In this document: one piece after another, positions 1 through 6,311 of the stretch
Layout of the letters: each line of letters starts with the position of its first letter
How positions within the stretch are numbered: the first letter of the stretch is position 1
NCBI GenBank assembly: GCA_022360415.1
Contig: JAKSDB010000089.1
Coordinates: forward strand, 1 to 8,808
Direction: 5' to 3'
Length of the DNA: 8,808 bases
Source of the DNA: Chlorobiales bacterium
Lineage (GTDB): Bacteria; Bacteroidota; Chlorobiia; Chlorobiales; Chlorobiaceae
Translations under genes and position numbers: made by a program
Notes under the pieces: model-generated
The model's database searches: none
Seen by the model: only the letters and a program-made list of their open reading frames with translations
What the model was told of the DNA's origin: nothing

Positions 1-10
1 AAGTTAAGAA

Positions 11-193
11 ATGAATGTATTAAAAATTTTGCTTTTTTTTGTAGCAGCAGCTTCTTTTTTGAGACCGGTATGGATTATGCAGGTATCCGGGAAAATGCGC
101 TTGCAGGTTAAAGACGCCGGAGGCGATTATGGAGCATTTGCTGAAACGCTCGGTTTCGGGTACAACAAACAATACATTTTTGTGAGGGGATGA
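11..193 (+). CDS. Small hypothetical protein with N-terminal hydrophobic segment
   Basis: This 60-codon frame encodes a protein I do not recognise. Residues 4-20 are hydrophobic (KILLFFVAAASFLRPVW), which could be a membrane anchor or an uncleaved signal. The rest is polar and mildly basic. An in-frame TAA at 5-7 precedes the ATG, so the protein cannot extend upstream. The stop codon overlaps the ATG of the following dehydrogenase in an ATGA arrangement (190-193), which suggests translational coupling and supports a real gene. There is no clear Shine-Dalgarno sequence upstream of the ATG, although only ten bases are visible. A competing reading is that the first 109 bases are the tail of an upstream gene in another frame. 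Function unknown. Confidence 0.5.
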   Translation: MNVLKILLFFVAAASFLRPVWIMQVSGKMRLQVKDAGGDYGAFAETLGFGYNKQYIFVRG

Positions 194-1179
194 ACATTCT
201 TGTTACCGGGGCAACTGGATTTATCGGTACGGTCCTTGTTGATTATCTGAGAAAACGAAATGACAGGATCAGGATCCTGTTGCGCCCGGAAAGCGATTCC
301 GGCAAGGCCTCGTCAATGCAGGTGGATATATGCAAGGCACGTTATGACGATCCGGATTCACTCCGGAGCGCCGTGCGGGGAACGGATATCATCATCCATC
401 TTGCCGGTGTGACGAAGTCGGTTGACGCAAAGGGTTTCCATGACGGGAATGTCCTGCCGGTGAAAAAGCTGCTGAAGGCGGTTGGAGAGGTGAATCCCGG
501 TTTGAAGCGTTTTGTACTGGTATCTTCACTTGCGGCAGCAGGCCCTGCGGACAACCCCGGTACGGGGGTTCGGGAGGAGGAGGAGCCGCAGCCTGTCAGT
601 ATCTACGGCAGAAGCAAGCTTGAGGCCGAGAATATCTGTCAATCCTTTAAAGACACCCTGCCGATAACCGTTGTCAGGCCCCCCGCGGTATACGGTCCGG
701 GCGACAGGGATGTGCTTCAGTTTCTGCAATTACTGAAAAAAGGCCTGCTCCTTTCTGCGGGTGACGTCAAAACACAGCGCTTGAGCCTTGTTCATGTCGA
801 TGATCTTGTTCGGGGGATTGTCATGGCTTCCGAATCGCCGGTCGGAGTCGGCGAAACCTTTTTTATCACGTCACCGAAGGGGTACTCATGGGACGAGCTT
901 CTGGAAGTTGCCGTCAGGGAGCTCGGTGTAAAACATGTCAGAAAGGTTTCCCTGCCGAAACCGCTGATGAATTTTTTGGGACACGTGGCGGGCCTGGTCG
1001 GCAGGGTCAGCGGAAATACTGGCTTTCTGAACCCTGACAAGGTCAAGGAAATGGTACAGGATTACTGGGTCTGCTCGCCGGAGAAAGCCGAACGGCAGAT
1101 CGGGTTCACCGCTTCGATATCACTGGAACAGGGTATGCGTGATACGATACGGTGGTACAAGGAAAAAGGGTGGCTTTGA
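190..1179 (+). CDS. NAD(P)-dependent epimerase/dehydratase, extended SDR family
   Basis: A 329-residue cytosolic oxidoreductase of the extended short-chain dehydrogenase family (nucleotide-sugar epimerase, dihydroflavonol reductase or 3-beta-hydroxysteroid dehydrogenase-like). The Rossmann glycine motif TGATGFIG is at residues 6-13. An acidic residue follows beta-3 (D46 in VDIC), and HLAGVT is at 70-75. The catalytic serines are in VSSL (111-114), and the catalytic Tyr/Lys pair is YGRSK (Y139, K143). RPPAVYGPGDRD at 163-174 is the typical post-active-site segment. Length is normal for the family. The start overlaps the stop of the small upstream frame, and GAGGGG lies just before the ATG. The substrate cannot be read from the sequence; envelope polysaccharide, lipid or terpenoid metabolism are all possible. 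It converges on holA. Confidence 0.88.
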   Translation: MNILVTGATGFIGTVLVDYLRKRNDRIRILLRPESDSGKASSMQVDICKARYDDPDSLRSAVRGTDIIIHLAGVTKSVDAKGFHDGNVLPVKKLLKAVGEVNPGLKRFVLVSSLAAAGPADNPGTGVREEEEPQPVSIYGRSKLEAENICQSFKDTLPITVVRPPAVYGPGDRDVLQFLQLLKKGLLLSAGDVKTQRLSLVHVDDLVRGIVMASESPVGVGETFFITSPKGYSWDELLEVAVRELGVKHVRKVSLPKPLMNFLGHVAGLVGRVSGNTGFLNPDKVKEMVQDYWVCSPEKAERQIGFTASISLEQGMRDTIRWYKEKGWL

Positions 1180-1184
1180 ATAAA

Positions 1185-1285
1185 TCTGAATAAAGTCAAA
1201 AGGCAAAAGTAAAAAAGGTAAGTCAACTCTGAATAAAGCGGCTTCTCCTCTTCAATTTTGACTTCTGACCTTTTACTTTTGACTT
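1185..1285. repeat. Inverted array of AT-rich heptads between convergent genes
   Basis: The left arm (1193-1226) is a run of related 7-mers (GTCAAAA, GGCAAAA, GTAAAAA, AGGTAAG, TCAA). The right arm (1254-1285) is the reverse complement of the same type (TTTTGAC, TTCTGAC, CTTTTAC, TTTTGAC, TT). The left arm has one extra heptad. A direct repeat TCTGAATAAAG occurs at 1185-1195 and 1228-1238. The arms can pair across a loop of about 27 bases, so in RNA from either strand the block could act as a bidirectional terminator for the convergent dehydrogenase and holA genes. The right arm overlaps the last codons and stop of holA. That the repeat is dispersed in the genome is inference. Confidence 0.7.
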
Positions 1286-2319
1286 AACAACTGTTGCATC
1301 AACCGCAGGAGAAGGTACTTTTCGTCCGGATAGGCTTCCAGCCCTTTCAGGGCAGCATCGGTCTGCTGCAACGCGAGTATCGCGCGTTCGGTTTCCTGCA
1401 GAGAGAACTTCGTGGCATACTGCTGGTAGTTCTTCGCAAAATACTCCTGTTTGCCGTACATGCCCAGCAGTTTTGCTGTTTCGGCAAGCGGAAGTCTGCG
1501 GGCTTCGGGTGAATGCAGTTTCCAGATCCTGATGTAAAAAGTCGTGAGGTAACGAACGATATTCATGAGCCCTTCTTTCTGTCCTTCTCTTTCCATGATC
1601 ATCAGGGAAATTCCGCTGCACAGCCTGAGATTTCTTCCCGCAAGGTTTTTTTCGAGCTCGAAAACATTGTACTGCTTCGAAATTCCCACGCACTCATAGA
1701 CATCGGTACTGGTAATACGCCTGTCGTCGCTTCGGGATGAAGCATACATGACAAGTTTTTCGATCTCCCGGGCTATTTCCCGCGCCGAGGGGTGTATATA
1801 GGCGCTGAAAGCCTTGAGGGCTTCAGGTTCGAACTCCCACCCTTGCTGAAGCGCCCTTTCCGTGGCAAAAATATCGGGATTTTTGATCAGGGGGAAATCC
1901 TGGCGGAAAGGCTCCAGCTCCCTGAAAGGGGATTTCTGCATTTCCTTTCTGTCCAGCTGATCGGCGTCGAGGATAAGTATCGTCGAGTCGGACGGGTTAC
2001 GGATATACCGTAGAAACTGTTCAAGGTGCTGTTTCTGTTTGTCTGCCGATCCCGGTTTTTTGAATTTGCCGAACTGCCTGACAATCATGAGCTTCCGGGA
2101 AGTGAACATGGGAAACTCCGACGCTCTGGATACGATGTCGCCAAGAACGGAATCCTGACCGTAAAGAACGGTTGTGTTAACAGCTGCTTCTTCATCGGAC
2201 GGAAAGGCCTGTTTTCTGATACTGTCCGTCAGTTCCTCTTTCAGAAAACTTTCAGGACCGTGAAAAAAATAGAGCGGCCTTATGGTGCCCGACGTGATTT
2301 CTTTCTGGAGCTTTTTCAT
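1273..2319 (-). CDS. holA: DNA polymerase III, delta subunit (clamp-loader)
   Basis: HolA is the wrench subunit of the clamp loader. It binds the beta clamp, opens it, and hands it to primed DNA during replication. The protein is about 348 residues, normal for the family. Supporting segments are RPLYFFHGPESFLKEEL near the N-terminus (degenerate nucleotide-binding core), LILDADQLDRKE in the middle, IHPSAREIAREIEKLVMYA (domain II helix), and VFELEKNLAGRN followed by the helical collar domain. The frame can also begin at a GTG (2320-2322) directly before this ATG. I chose the ATG; neither has a clear Shine-Dalgarno sequence. The last residues (SQK) and the stop are encoded inside the heptad repeat arm, so the C-terminus may vary between strains. 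It lies downstream of ssb on the same strand, probably in one transcription unit. Confidence 0.9.
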   Translation of the reverse strand: MKKLQKEITSGTIRPLYFFHGPESFLKEELTDSIRKQAFPSDEEAAVNTTVLYGQDSVLGDIVSRASEFPMFTSRKLMIVRQFGKFKKPGSADKQKQHLEQFLRYIRNPSDSTILILDADQLDRKEMQKSPFRELEPFRQDFPLIKNPDIFATERALQQGWEFEPEALKAFSAYIHPSAREIAREIEKLVMYASSRSDDRRITSTDVYECVGISKQYNVFELEKNLAGRNLRLCSGISLMIMEREGQKEGLMNIVRYLTTFYIRIWKLHSPEARRLPLAETAKLLGMYGKQEYFAKNYQQYATKFSLQETERAILALQQTDAALKGLEAYPDEKYLLLRLMQQLLSQK

Positions 2320-2381
2320 CACAGGAATTGATGCTTTTTACACGCGGTGGGTTGCAGCAAAGGATTTATCAGATCTTTTAT

Positions 2382-2415
2382 AGGTCCTATAGGACTTATA
2401 AGACCTATGGGACCT
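2382..2415. repeat. 34-base near-perfect palindrome, ssb-holA spacer
   Basis: The arms AGGTCCTATAGGACTTA and TAAGACCTATGGGACCT pair over 17 positions with one A-A mismatch and one pair that is T-G in DNA and G-U in RNA. The core TTATAA is itself palindromic. Each arm contains a smaller imperfect palindrome built on the GGTCC/GGACC-TATA theme, so the block is an array of short self-complementary words. No T tract follows on either strand, so it is not an obvious intrinsic terminator. It sits in the 157-base gap between the ssb stop and the holA start and would fold in a read-through mRNA. It may be a processing or stabilising hairpin, or a dispersed REP-like repeat. Confidence 0.75.
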
Positions 2416-2479
2416 AATAGAAGAGAAATACAAATACAGAGATTCCTACTTCATTGTCCGCATGTCTCTCGTCACTTCT

Positions 2480-2956
2480 TCAAAACGGCAGGTCGTCCTT
2501 TTCCGTTTCGGATGCGTCCCCGCCCTGGTCGGGAGCATCATTCCCGAGGGTGTTCTTCGGTGCGGGAGGAGGCTGCCGGGAGGAGGAGCTGTCGTTATAT
2601 CCCTGCTCTCCCTGGTCTCTGCCCGATCCAAGCATCTGCATGTCTGAACAGATGATCTCGGTTGTGTATTTTTTTTCTCCGGTTTTGCTGTCGTCCCAGC
2701 TTCTTGTCTGCAATCTTCCCTCGATGTAAACCTGGCGACCTTTTTTCAGATACTGGTTGCAGATTTCGGCAAGTTTTCCCCAGGCAACGATGCGGTGCCA
2801 TTCGGTTCTTTCCTGCAAATTGCCGCTGCTGTCCCTGAAACTTTCATTTGTCGCAAGGGTGAAGTTCACAACCGATGTACCTGAAGCGGTTACACGCATT
2901 TCAGGGTCGGTGCCGAGATGCCCTATCAGCATTGCTTTGTTGAGTCCACGTGCCAT
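2480..2956 (-). CDS. ssb: Single-stranded DNA-binding protein
   Basis: SSB coats single-stranded DNA in replication, recombination and repair, usually as a homotetramer. The protein is 158 residues. An OB fold spans about residues 4-108, beginning LNKAMLIGHLGTDPEMR. Aromatic DNA-stacking residues include W53, W59 and W87, which correspond to the tryptophans of well-studied SSBs. EWHRIVAWGKLAEICNQYLKKG (52-73) is the family core. Residues 110-150 form a Gly/Ser/Pro/Gln-rich disordered linker. The C-terminus DDLPF is the acidic tip that recruits partner proteins. The start MARGLNK is conventional, but no Shine-Dalgarno sequence is visible before the ATG. It lies between pyrK and holA on the same strand. 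Confidence 0.97.
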   Translation of the reverse strand: MARGLNKAMLIGHLGTDPEMRVTASGTSVVNFTLATNESFRDSSGNLQERTEWHRIVAWGKLAEICNQYLKKGRQVYIEGRLQTRSWDDSKTGEKKYTTEIICSDMQMLGSGRDQGEQGYNDSSSSRQPPPAPKNTLGNDAPDQGGDASETEKDDLPF

Positions 2957-2978
2957 AGCTGTATGATTGTGTGTTAAG

Positions 2979-3017
2979 TGTTGAAAATAAGTGAGACCTT
3001 AATTGAGCGTTTCAACA
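2979..3017. repeat. Inverted repeat upstream of ssb
   Basis: TGTTGAAA (2979-2986) and TTTCAACA (3010-3017) are perfect 8-base inverted repeats separated by 23 bases, in the 76-base gap between pyrK and ssb. The position, 22 bases upstream of the ssb start codon, would suit an operator or a leader hairpin. No T tract follows. A chance match in AT-rich spacer DNA is possible. Confidence 0.3.
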
Positions 3018-3032
3018 AATTTCGGGACCAGT

Positions 3033-3830
3033 TCAGAACAAAAGCCTCTCGGCGTCAACAACAGGACCGTCCTGGCAAAGCAGAATTGTCGTTGTTCCGC
3101 TGCCGGAAATTTTTTTCAGCTCTACCGTGCATCCATAGCAGATACCGATACCGCATCCCATGATCGATTCAAGTGACGCTTCACAGGGAAGACTGTTTTC
3201 CTTGCAGAATTCGGCAAGGGCTTTCAGCATGGGGTTGGGGCCGCATGAGAATACCTTGGCGGAGCGGGATTCGGAAAAATATGAAAATTTATCCCGCAGA
3301 AGATCGACGACCGTTCCCTCGAATCCTTCCGAGCCGTCTTCGGTAGCGATAAAACAGTTTGTCAGACCGGCGGTCTGAACATCCCGCCCCGTTTTTCCGC
3401 CTATAACATGACAAACTTTTTTCCCTGCCGTGTGAAGGCTTTTTTCCAGAAACCGCATCGGCGCGGTTCCTATGCCCCCTGAAACAAGCAGCGCGATTTC
3501 AAATTCAGGAGAATCGACGGTGAAAGAGTTTCCCAGGGGGCCGAGCACTTGAAGCTCCGCGCCGACCGGCGAGCCGCATAGCATCGTTGTTCCGCATCCG
3601 ACGGATTTTGCCATGATTTCAACCGTGTCGCCTTCGACATTGTGAATTGAAAACGGTCTTCTCAGGAGCGGCTGGTTTTGCGGACTGATTTTAATATTGA
3701 CAAAGTTGCCGGGCCTGGCGTGTTCCGCAATTCCCGGACAATGGAAAGCAATGAGCGAAACATCGGTCCCAAGGCTTCGGGTCGATGTAATTGTTACTGC
3801 ATTGTCGGTTATCGTTGAATCTGCTCGCAT
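3033..3830 (-). CDS. pyrK: Dihydroorotate dehydrogenase electron-transfer subunit (FAD, 2Fe-2S)
   Basis: PyrK passes electrons from the class 1B dihydroorotate dehydrogenase PyrD to NAD+ in pyrimidine biosynthesis. It is 265 residues, normal length. The N-terminal FAD-binding beta barrel has RRPFSIHN (57-64). The NAD-binding half has LLVSGGIGTAPMRFL (114-128) and FSCGPNPML (194-202). The C-terminal 2Fe-2S site has C226, C231 and C234 in MGCGIGICYGCTVE, and C252 in LCQDGPV. All four ligands are present, so the protein looks functional. The start has no Shine-Dalgarno sequence. It is the first gene of the minus-strand group pyrK-ssb-holA and is divergent from the ATPase at 4173. No pyrD is visible nearby. 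Confidence 0.93.
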   Translation of the reverse strand: MRADSTITDNAVTITSTRSLGTDVSLIAFHCPGIAEHARPGNFVNIKISPQNQPLLRRPFSIHNVEGDTVEIMAKSVGCGTTMLCGSPVGAELQVLGPLGNSFTVDSPEFEIALLVSGGIGTAPMRFLEKSLHTAGKKVCHVIGGKTGRDVQTAGLTNCFIATEDGSEGFEGTVVDLLRDKFSYFSESRSAKVFSCGPNPMLKALAEFCKENSLPCEASLESIMGCGIGICYGCTVELKKISGSGTTTILLCQDGPVVDAERLLF

Positions 3831-3950
3831 GCGTGACGACGTTTTTTTGCAGGCAAGGTTAACGTTACGGTTTATTTATTTACACAACAAATAAGGGACA
3901 TGAAAAAAATAGATTGAATAATCCCTGAAACATTCACTACCCTGTCTTAC

Positions 3951-4092
3951 GGGCACCTCACGACAATTAATAGAGGTGTCCTTTATTCCGCGACTCAATT
4001 ACTTCGTTGAGCGGATAGGAGAGGGTTTCTCTGGCTCTGTTCGCCTTGCATCCCGATGTTATCGGGACTCATGACAATAAATAGAGATGCCC
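3951..4092. mobile_element. MITE-like element 1 (composite), pyrK-ATPase divergent spacer
   Basis: The element starts GGGCACCTC and ends AATAGAGATGCCC. It is flanked by TTACG (3947-3951) and TTATG (4093-4097), a 4-of-5 match consistent with an aged 5-base target duplication. It contains a 25-base imperfect direct repeat: 3957-3981 and 4068-4092 match at 21 of 25 positions (CTCAYGACAAT...AGAGRTGYCC). Internal hairpins are CTCAA/TTGAG (3994-4011) and TCCCGAT-GTT-ATCGGGA (4051-4067). No coding frame is credible. The rest of the 342-base spacer (3831-3950 and 4093-4172) is AT-rich and must hold the divergent promoters, but I cannot pick a convincing -35/-10 pair. Confidence 0.7.
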
Positions 4093-4172
4093 TTATGTTT
4101 CCCCTTTTGTAGAATGATTCGATAGTTATATCTTGTATTCTTTGAAAGTTTAAATAATCCAATGCTTGGTTC

Positions 4173-5390
4173 ATGCGTATTTTAACATTTACAGGTAAAG
4201 GCGGGGTTGGTAAAACAAGTGTTTCGGCAGCGACAGCCGTGCGTTTGTCGGAAATGGGACACCGTACGCTGGTCTTATCCACAGATCCTGCTCACAGTCT
4301 TTCCGACTCGTTCAATCTTTCATTAGGGCCTGAACCTACCAAGATCAAGAACAATCTGCATGCGATAGAGGTCAATCCATATGTTGACCTGAAAGAGAAC
4401 TGGCAGGCTGTCCAGAAATATTATACAAGGATATTCGCTGCACAGGGAGTTTCAGGGGTGGTTGCAGATGAAATGACTATCCTACCGGGCATGGAAGAAC
4501 TTTTTTCACTGTTGAGAATCAAGCGATACAAGGCGGCAGGGCTCTATGACGCTCTTGTACTCGATACTGCGCCTACCGGCGAAACGTTGCGGCTGCTTTC
4601 TCTTCCGGATACGCTTTCATGGGGTATGAAAGCGGTGAAGAATGTCAATAAATATATCATGAAGCCGCTCAGCAAGCCGCTTTCAAAAATGTCCGACAAG
4701 ATTGCCTATTATATTCCGCCCGAAGATGCCATCGATTCGGTTGACCAGGTATTCGACGAGCTCGAGGATATCAGGGAAATTCTCACCGACAACGAGAACT
4801 CCACCGTCAGGCTTGTCATGAACGCGGAGAGAATGTCGATCAAGGAGACCATGCGGGCTCTTACCTATCTGAACCTTTACGGTTTCAATGTCGACATGGT
4901 ACTGGTCAACAAGATGCTCGATGCCAAGGAAGACAGCGGTTACCTTGAGAAATGGAAGGGAATTCAGCAGAAGTATCTCGGTGAGATAGAGCAGGGTTTC
5001 ACGCCGCTGCCTGTCAAGAAGCTCAAGATGTACGAACAGGAGATTGTGGGGCTGGAAGCTCTCGAACGATTTGCGAGCGACATGTATGGGGAGTCGGACC
5101 CATCGAAGCTGATGTTCAACGAGCCGCCCATCAAGTTTGAAAGAAGCGGTGATATCTATGAGGTTCAACTGAAGCTGATGTTTGCCAACCCTGTTGATAT
5201 CGATGTGTGGGTTACAGGTGACGAGCTTTTCGTTCAGATCGGAAACCAGAGGAAAATAATTACGCTTCCGATAAGCCTTACCGGGCTCGATCCCGGGGAT
5301 GCTGTTTTCAAGGACAAATGGCTGCATATACCGTTTGATCTCAACAAGCAGGGAGAGCATCACAGGGAAAAAGAATTTGACCGGGTCTGA
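4173..5390 (+). CDS. ArsA/Get3-family ATPase with C-terminal Hsp20-like domain
   Basis: A 405-residue P-loop ATPase of the ArsA/GET3 (TRC40) group. The deviant Walker A motif GKGGVGKTS is at 8-16, with signature lysine K9. Switch I is STDPAHSLSD (36-45), with D38 expected to activate water. Switch II is LDTAPTGETLR (130-140). LVNKML (244-249) is the region after the nucleotide base-binding strand. Residues about 326-392 form a beta-rich tail (YEVQLKL...VWVTGDELFVQIGNQRK...) that resembles the ArsA Hsp20/alpha-crystallin-like domain. There is not one cysteine in the protein, so both the metalloid-binding cysteines of arsenite-pump ArsA and the zinc CxxC of eukaryotic Get3 are absent. No arsB, arsD or arsR is nearby. 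It lies 135 bases upstream of csmC, so a chaperone or targeting role for chlorosome proteins is plausible, but this is inference. No Shine-Dalgarno sequence is seen. Confidence 0.9.
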   Translation: MRILTFTGKGGVGKTSVSAATAVRLSEMGHRTLVLSTDPAHSLSDSFNLSLGPEPTKIKNNLHAIEVNPYVDLKENWQAVQKYYTRIFAAQGVSGVVADEMTILPGMEELFSLLRIKRYKAAGLYDALVLDTAPTGETLRLLSLPDTLSWGMKAVKNVNKYIMKPLSKPLSKMSDKIAYYIPPEDAIDSVDQVFDELEDIREILTDNENSTVRLVMNAERMSIKETMRALTYLNLYGFNVDMVLVNKMLDAKEDSGYLEKWKGIQQKYLGEIEQGFTPLPVKKLKMYEQEIVGLEALERFASDMYGESDPSKLMFNEPPIKFERSGDIYEVQLKLMFANPVDIDVWVTGDELFVQIGNQRKIITLPISLTGLDPGDAVFKDKWLHIPFDLNKQGEHHREKEFDRV

Positions 5391-5444
5391 CCCTGTGAGG
5401 AGCAGTATCGTTTTCCCTCGAGGTGTTGGTGGATAATAATTTTT

Positions 5445-5473
5445 TTGACATTTTCTGGCATAAAACAAACAAT
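5445..5473 (+). promoter_or_regulatory. Candidate csmC-csmA promoter
   Basis: A perfect -35 hexamer TTGACA (5445-5450) is followed after 17 bases by AACAAT (5468-5473), a 4-of-6 match to TATAAT. It lies 53 bases upstream of the csmC ATG in the 135-base gap after the ATPase gene. Transcription from here would leave a leader containing a GGATC/GATCC hairpin (5494-5509) just before the csmC ribosome binding site. No start-site data are available to me, so this is a sequence-match prediction. Confidence 0.4.
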
Positions 5474-5525
5474 CAAAATCAATAATAACAGCGGGATCCC
5501 GGGTGATCCTGCAAGGAGAGTGATT

Positions 5526-5936
5526 ATGGGTGAATCGTACCAAAAACTGCGTAAGGATTTCAAGGCTCTCGAGCTGACCGACCGTATGACATTTCTGGCT
5601 GAAGGCGCATTGCTGACCGGACAGAGCGCAATTGTAGGGGGGCTCGAACTTGCCGGTAATCTCGTTGAAACCGTAACCGGCACCGTTGGTTCACTGGTTG
5701 ACGCAACCGGTATCGGCAGAATGCTCGGCAGCACAAGCGGTGTAGTCGGGGACACTATCGACAGGGTGGCTATTACTGTCAAGGATGTTTCAAGAACAGC
5801 CGGAGAACTTTATTCCGATGCTGTAAAGAATGTTGAAAACGTTACAGAAAACGCTGCTACCGCGGTTGGCGACGCAGGAATGTCGGCATCCGAAACTGTC
5901 AAGGGAGTGAAAAGTTCTCTGGGCGGTAAAAAGTGA
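5526..5936 (+). CDS. csmC: Chlorosome envelope protein C
   Basis: CsmC is one of the structural proteins of the chlorosome envelope, the lipid monolayer around the bacteriochlorophyll aggregate. The protein is 136 residues. After a charged start (MGESYQKLRKDFKALELTDR) comes a long Gly/Ala/Val-rich amphipathic stretch (about 22-78, including GALLTGQSAIVGGLELAGNL and TVGSLVDATGIG). The polar, helical tail ends SSLGGKK. The frame is open back to 5445, but I chose the ATG at 5526: AAGGAG (5513-5518) is spaced seven bases before it, and the extra 27 residues are of low quality. The identity rests on sequence character and on its place immediately before csmA, the known csmC-csmA gene order of green sulfur bacteria. 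Confidence 0.88.
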   Translation: MGESYQKLRKDFKALELTDRMTFLAEGALLTGQSAIVGGLELAGNLVETVTGTVGSLVDATGIGRMLGSTSGVVGDTIDRVAITVKDVSRTAGELYSDAVKNVENVTENAATAVGDAGMSASETVKGVKSSLGGKK

Positions 5937-5945
5937 ATGCACAGG

Positions 5946-5992
5946 AATCACCAGGGAGTCAAGGTGATTTTGTTTGTGTTTTTTTTTATTTT
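5946..5992 (+). terminator. Intergenic terminator/attenuator between csmC and csmA
   Basis: AATCACC (5946-5952) and GGTGATT (5963-5969) form a 7-bp stem with a 10-base loop. A U-rich stretch follows: first TTG-interrupted, then nine or more T residues to about 5988. The stem is short and AT-containing, so termination should be partial. It may also be a processing hairpin that separates csmC from csmA messages. Dicistronic csmCA and abundant monocistronic csmA transcripts are reported for this locus in green sulfur bacteria as I recall, and this structure would fit. Confidence 0.6.
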
Positions 5993-6054
5993 AACGTAAA
6001 TTATTTCAAAGTTTTCTATTTTCGTTGGTAAATTTTCCAATAATTAAATTCCAA

Positions 6055-6061
6055 AAGGAGG
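6055..6061 (+). promoter_or_regulatory. Consensus Shine-Dalgarno site of csmA
   Basis: AAGGAGG lies four bases before the csmA ATG, preceded by an unusually AT-rich leader (5971-6054). It is the strongest ribosome binding site in the window, as expected for one of the most abundant proteins of the cell. The other start codons outside the csmC-csmA pair have weak sites or none. Confidence 0.85.
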
Positions 6062-6065
6062 AATT

Positions 6066-6311
6066 ATGAGTGGAGGAGGCGTATTTACCGATATCCTAGC
6101 CGCAGCCGGTCGTATTTTTGAGGTTATGGTTGAAGGGCATTGGGAAACAGTCGGTATGCTGTTTGATTCTTTGGGTAAAGGTACCATGAGAATCAATCGT
6201 AATGCTTATGGCAGCATGGGCGGCGGCGGCGGAAGCCTTCGCGGTTCTTCACCTGAAGTTTCCGGATTTGCTGTTCCAACCAAAGCGGTTGAGTCCAAAT
6301 TCGCGAAGTAA
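6066..6311 (+). CDS. csmA: Chlorosome baseplate protein CsmA precursor (BChl a-binding)
   Basis: CsmA forms the paracrystalline baseplate that takes excitation energy from the BChl c/d/e aggregate and passes it through BChl a towards the FMO protein and reaction centre. The precursor is 81 residues. The N-terminal amphipathic helix region starts MSGGGVFTDILAAAGRIFEV. H25, in VEGHWETVG with W26 beside it, is the BChl a ligand. MRINRNAYGSMG (41-52) precedes a Gly-rich stretch. In the family the last 20 residues are removed during maturation, here expected to be residues 62-81. The glycine run at 52-56 has five glycines from (GGC)4GGA; the family member I recall best (Chlorobaculum tepidum, 79 residues) has three. 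That comparison is from memory. Translation is driven by AAGGAGG. Confidence 0.98.
   Translation: MSGGGVFTDILAAAGRIFEVMVEGHWETVGMLFDSLGKGTMRINRNAYGSMGGGGGSLRGSSPEVSGFAVPTKAVESKFAK

Noticed and set aside
1..109. Open reading in frame 1 from the window edge, as the tail of an upstream gene
   Set aside because: It stops at 107-109 and contains low-complexity residues. The overlapping 60-codon frame has the better junction with the next gene. It cannot be excluded without upstream sequence.
1193..1285. CRISPR-like array
   Set aside because: The repeat units are about 7 bases, adjoining and inverted, with no regular spacers and no cas genes in the window.
1223..1693. Minus-strand 156-codon frame overlapping holA and the heptad array
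   Set aside because: It overlaps holA out of frame, and its end is just translated repeat (KSKVKGQKSK).
3995..4282. Minus-strand 95-codon frame in the pyrK-ATPase spacer
   Set aside because: It runs through the repeat element and into the 5' end of the ATPase gene on the opposite strand, with no family signal.
4173..5390. Arsenic resistance operon
   Set aside because: No arsB, arsC, arsD, arsR or acr3 is nearby, and the ATPase has no cysteine. The family name alone does not support arsenite export.
5391..5403. GGGTC-T-GACCC at the ATPase stop as a terminator
   Set aside because: The one-base loop is sterically poor and no T run follows.
5445..5525. In-frame 27-residue N-terminal extension of csmC
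   Set aside because: The ATG at 5526 has AAGGAG at ideal spacing. The extension has atypical composition and would overlap the likely promoter.
4683..5543. Long antisense frame of 286 codons opposite the ATPase gene
   Set aside because: It lies over a clear coding gene with conserved motifs, has no family features and no ribosome site. It is a shadow frame.
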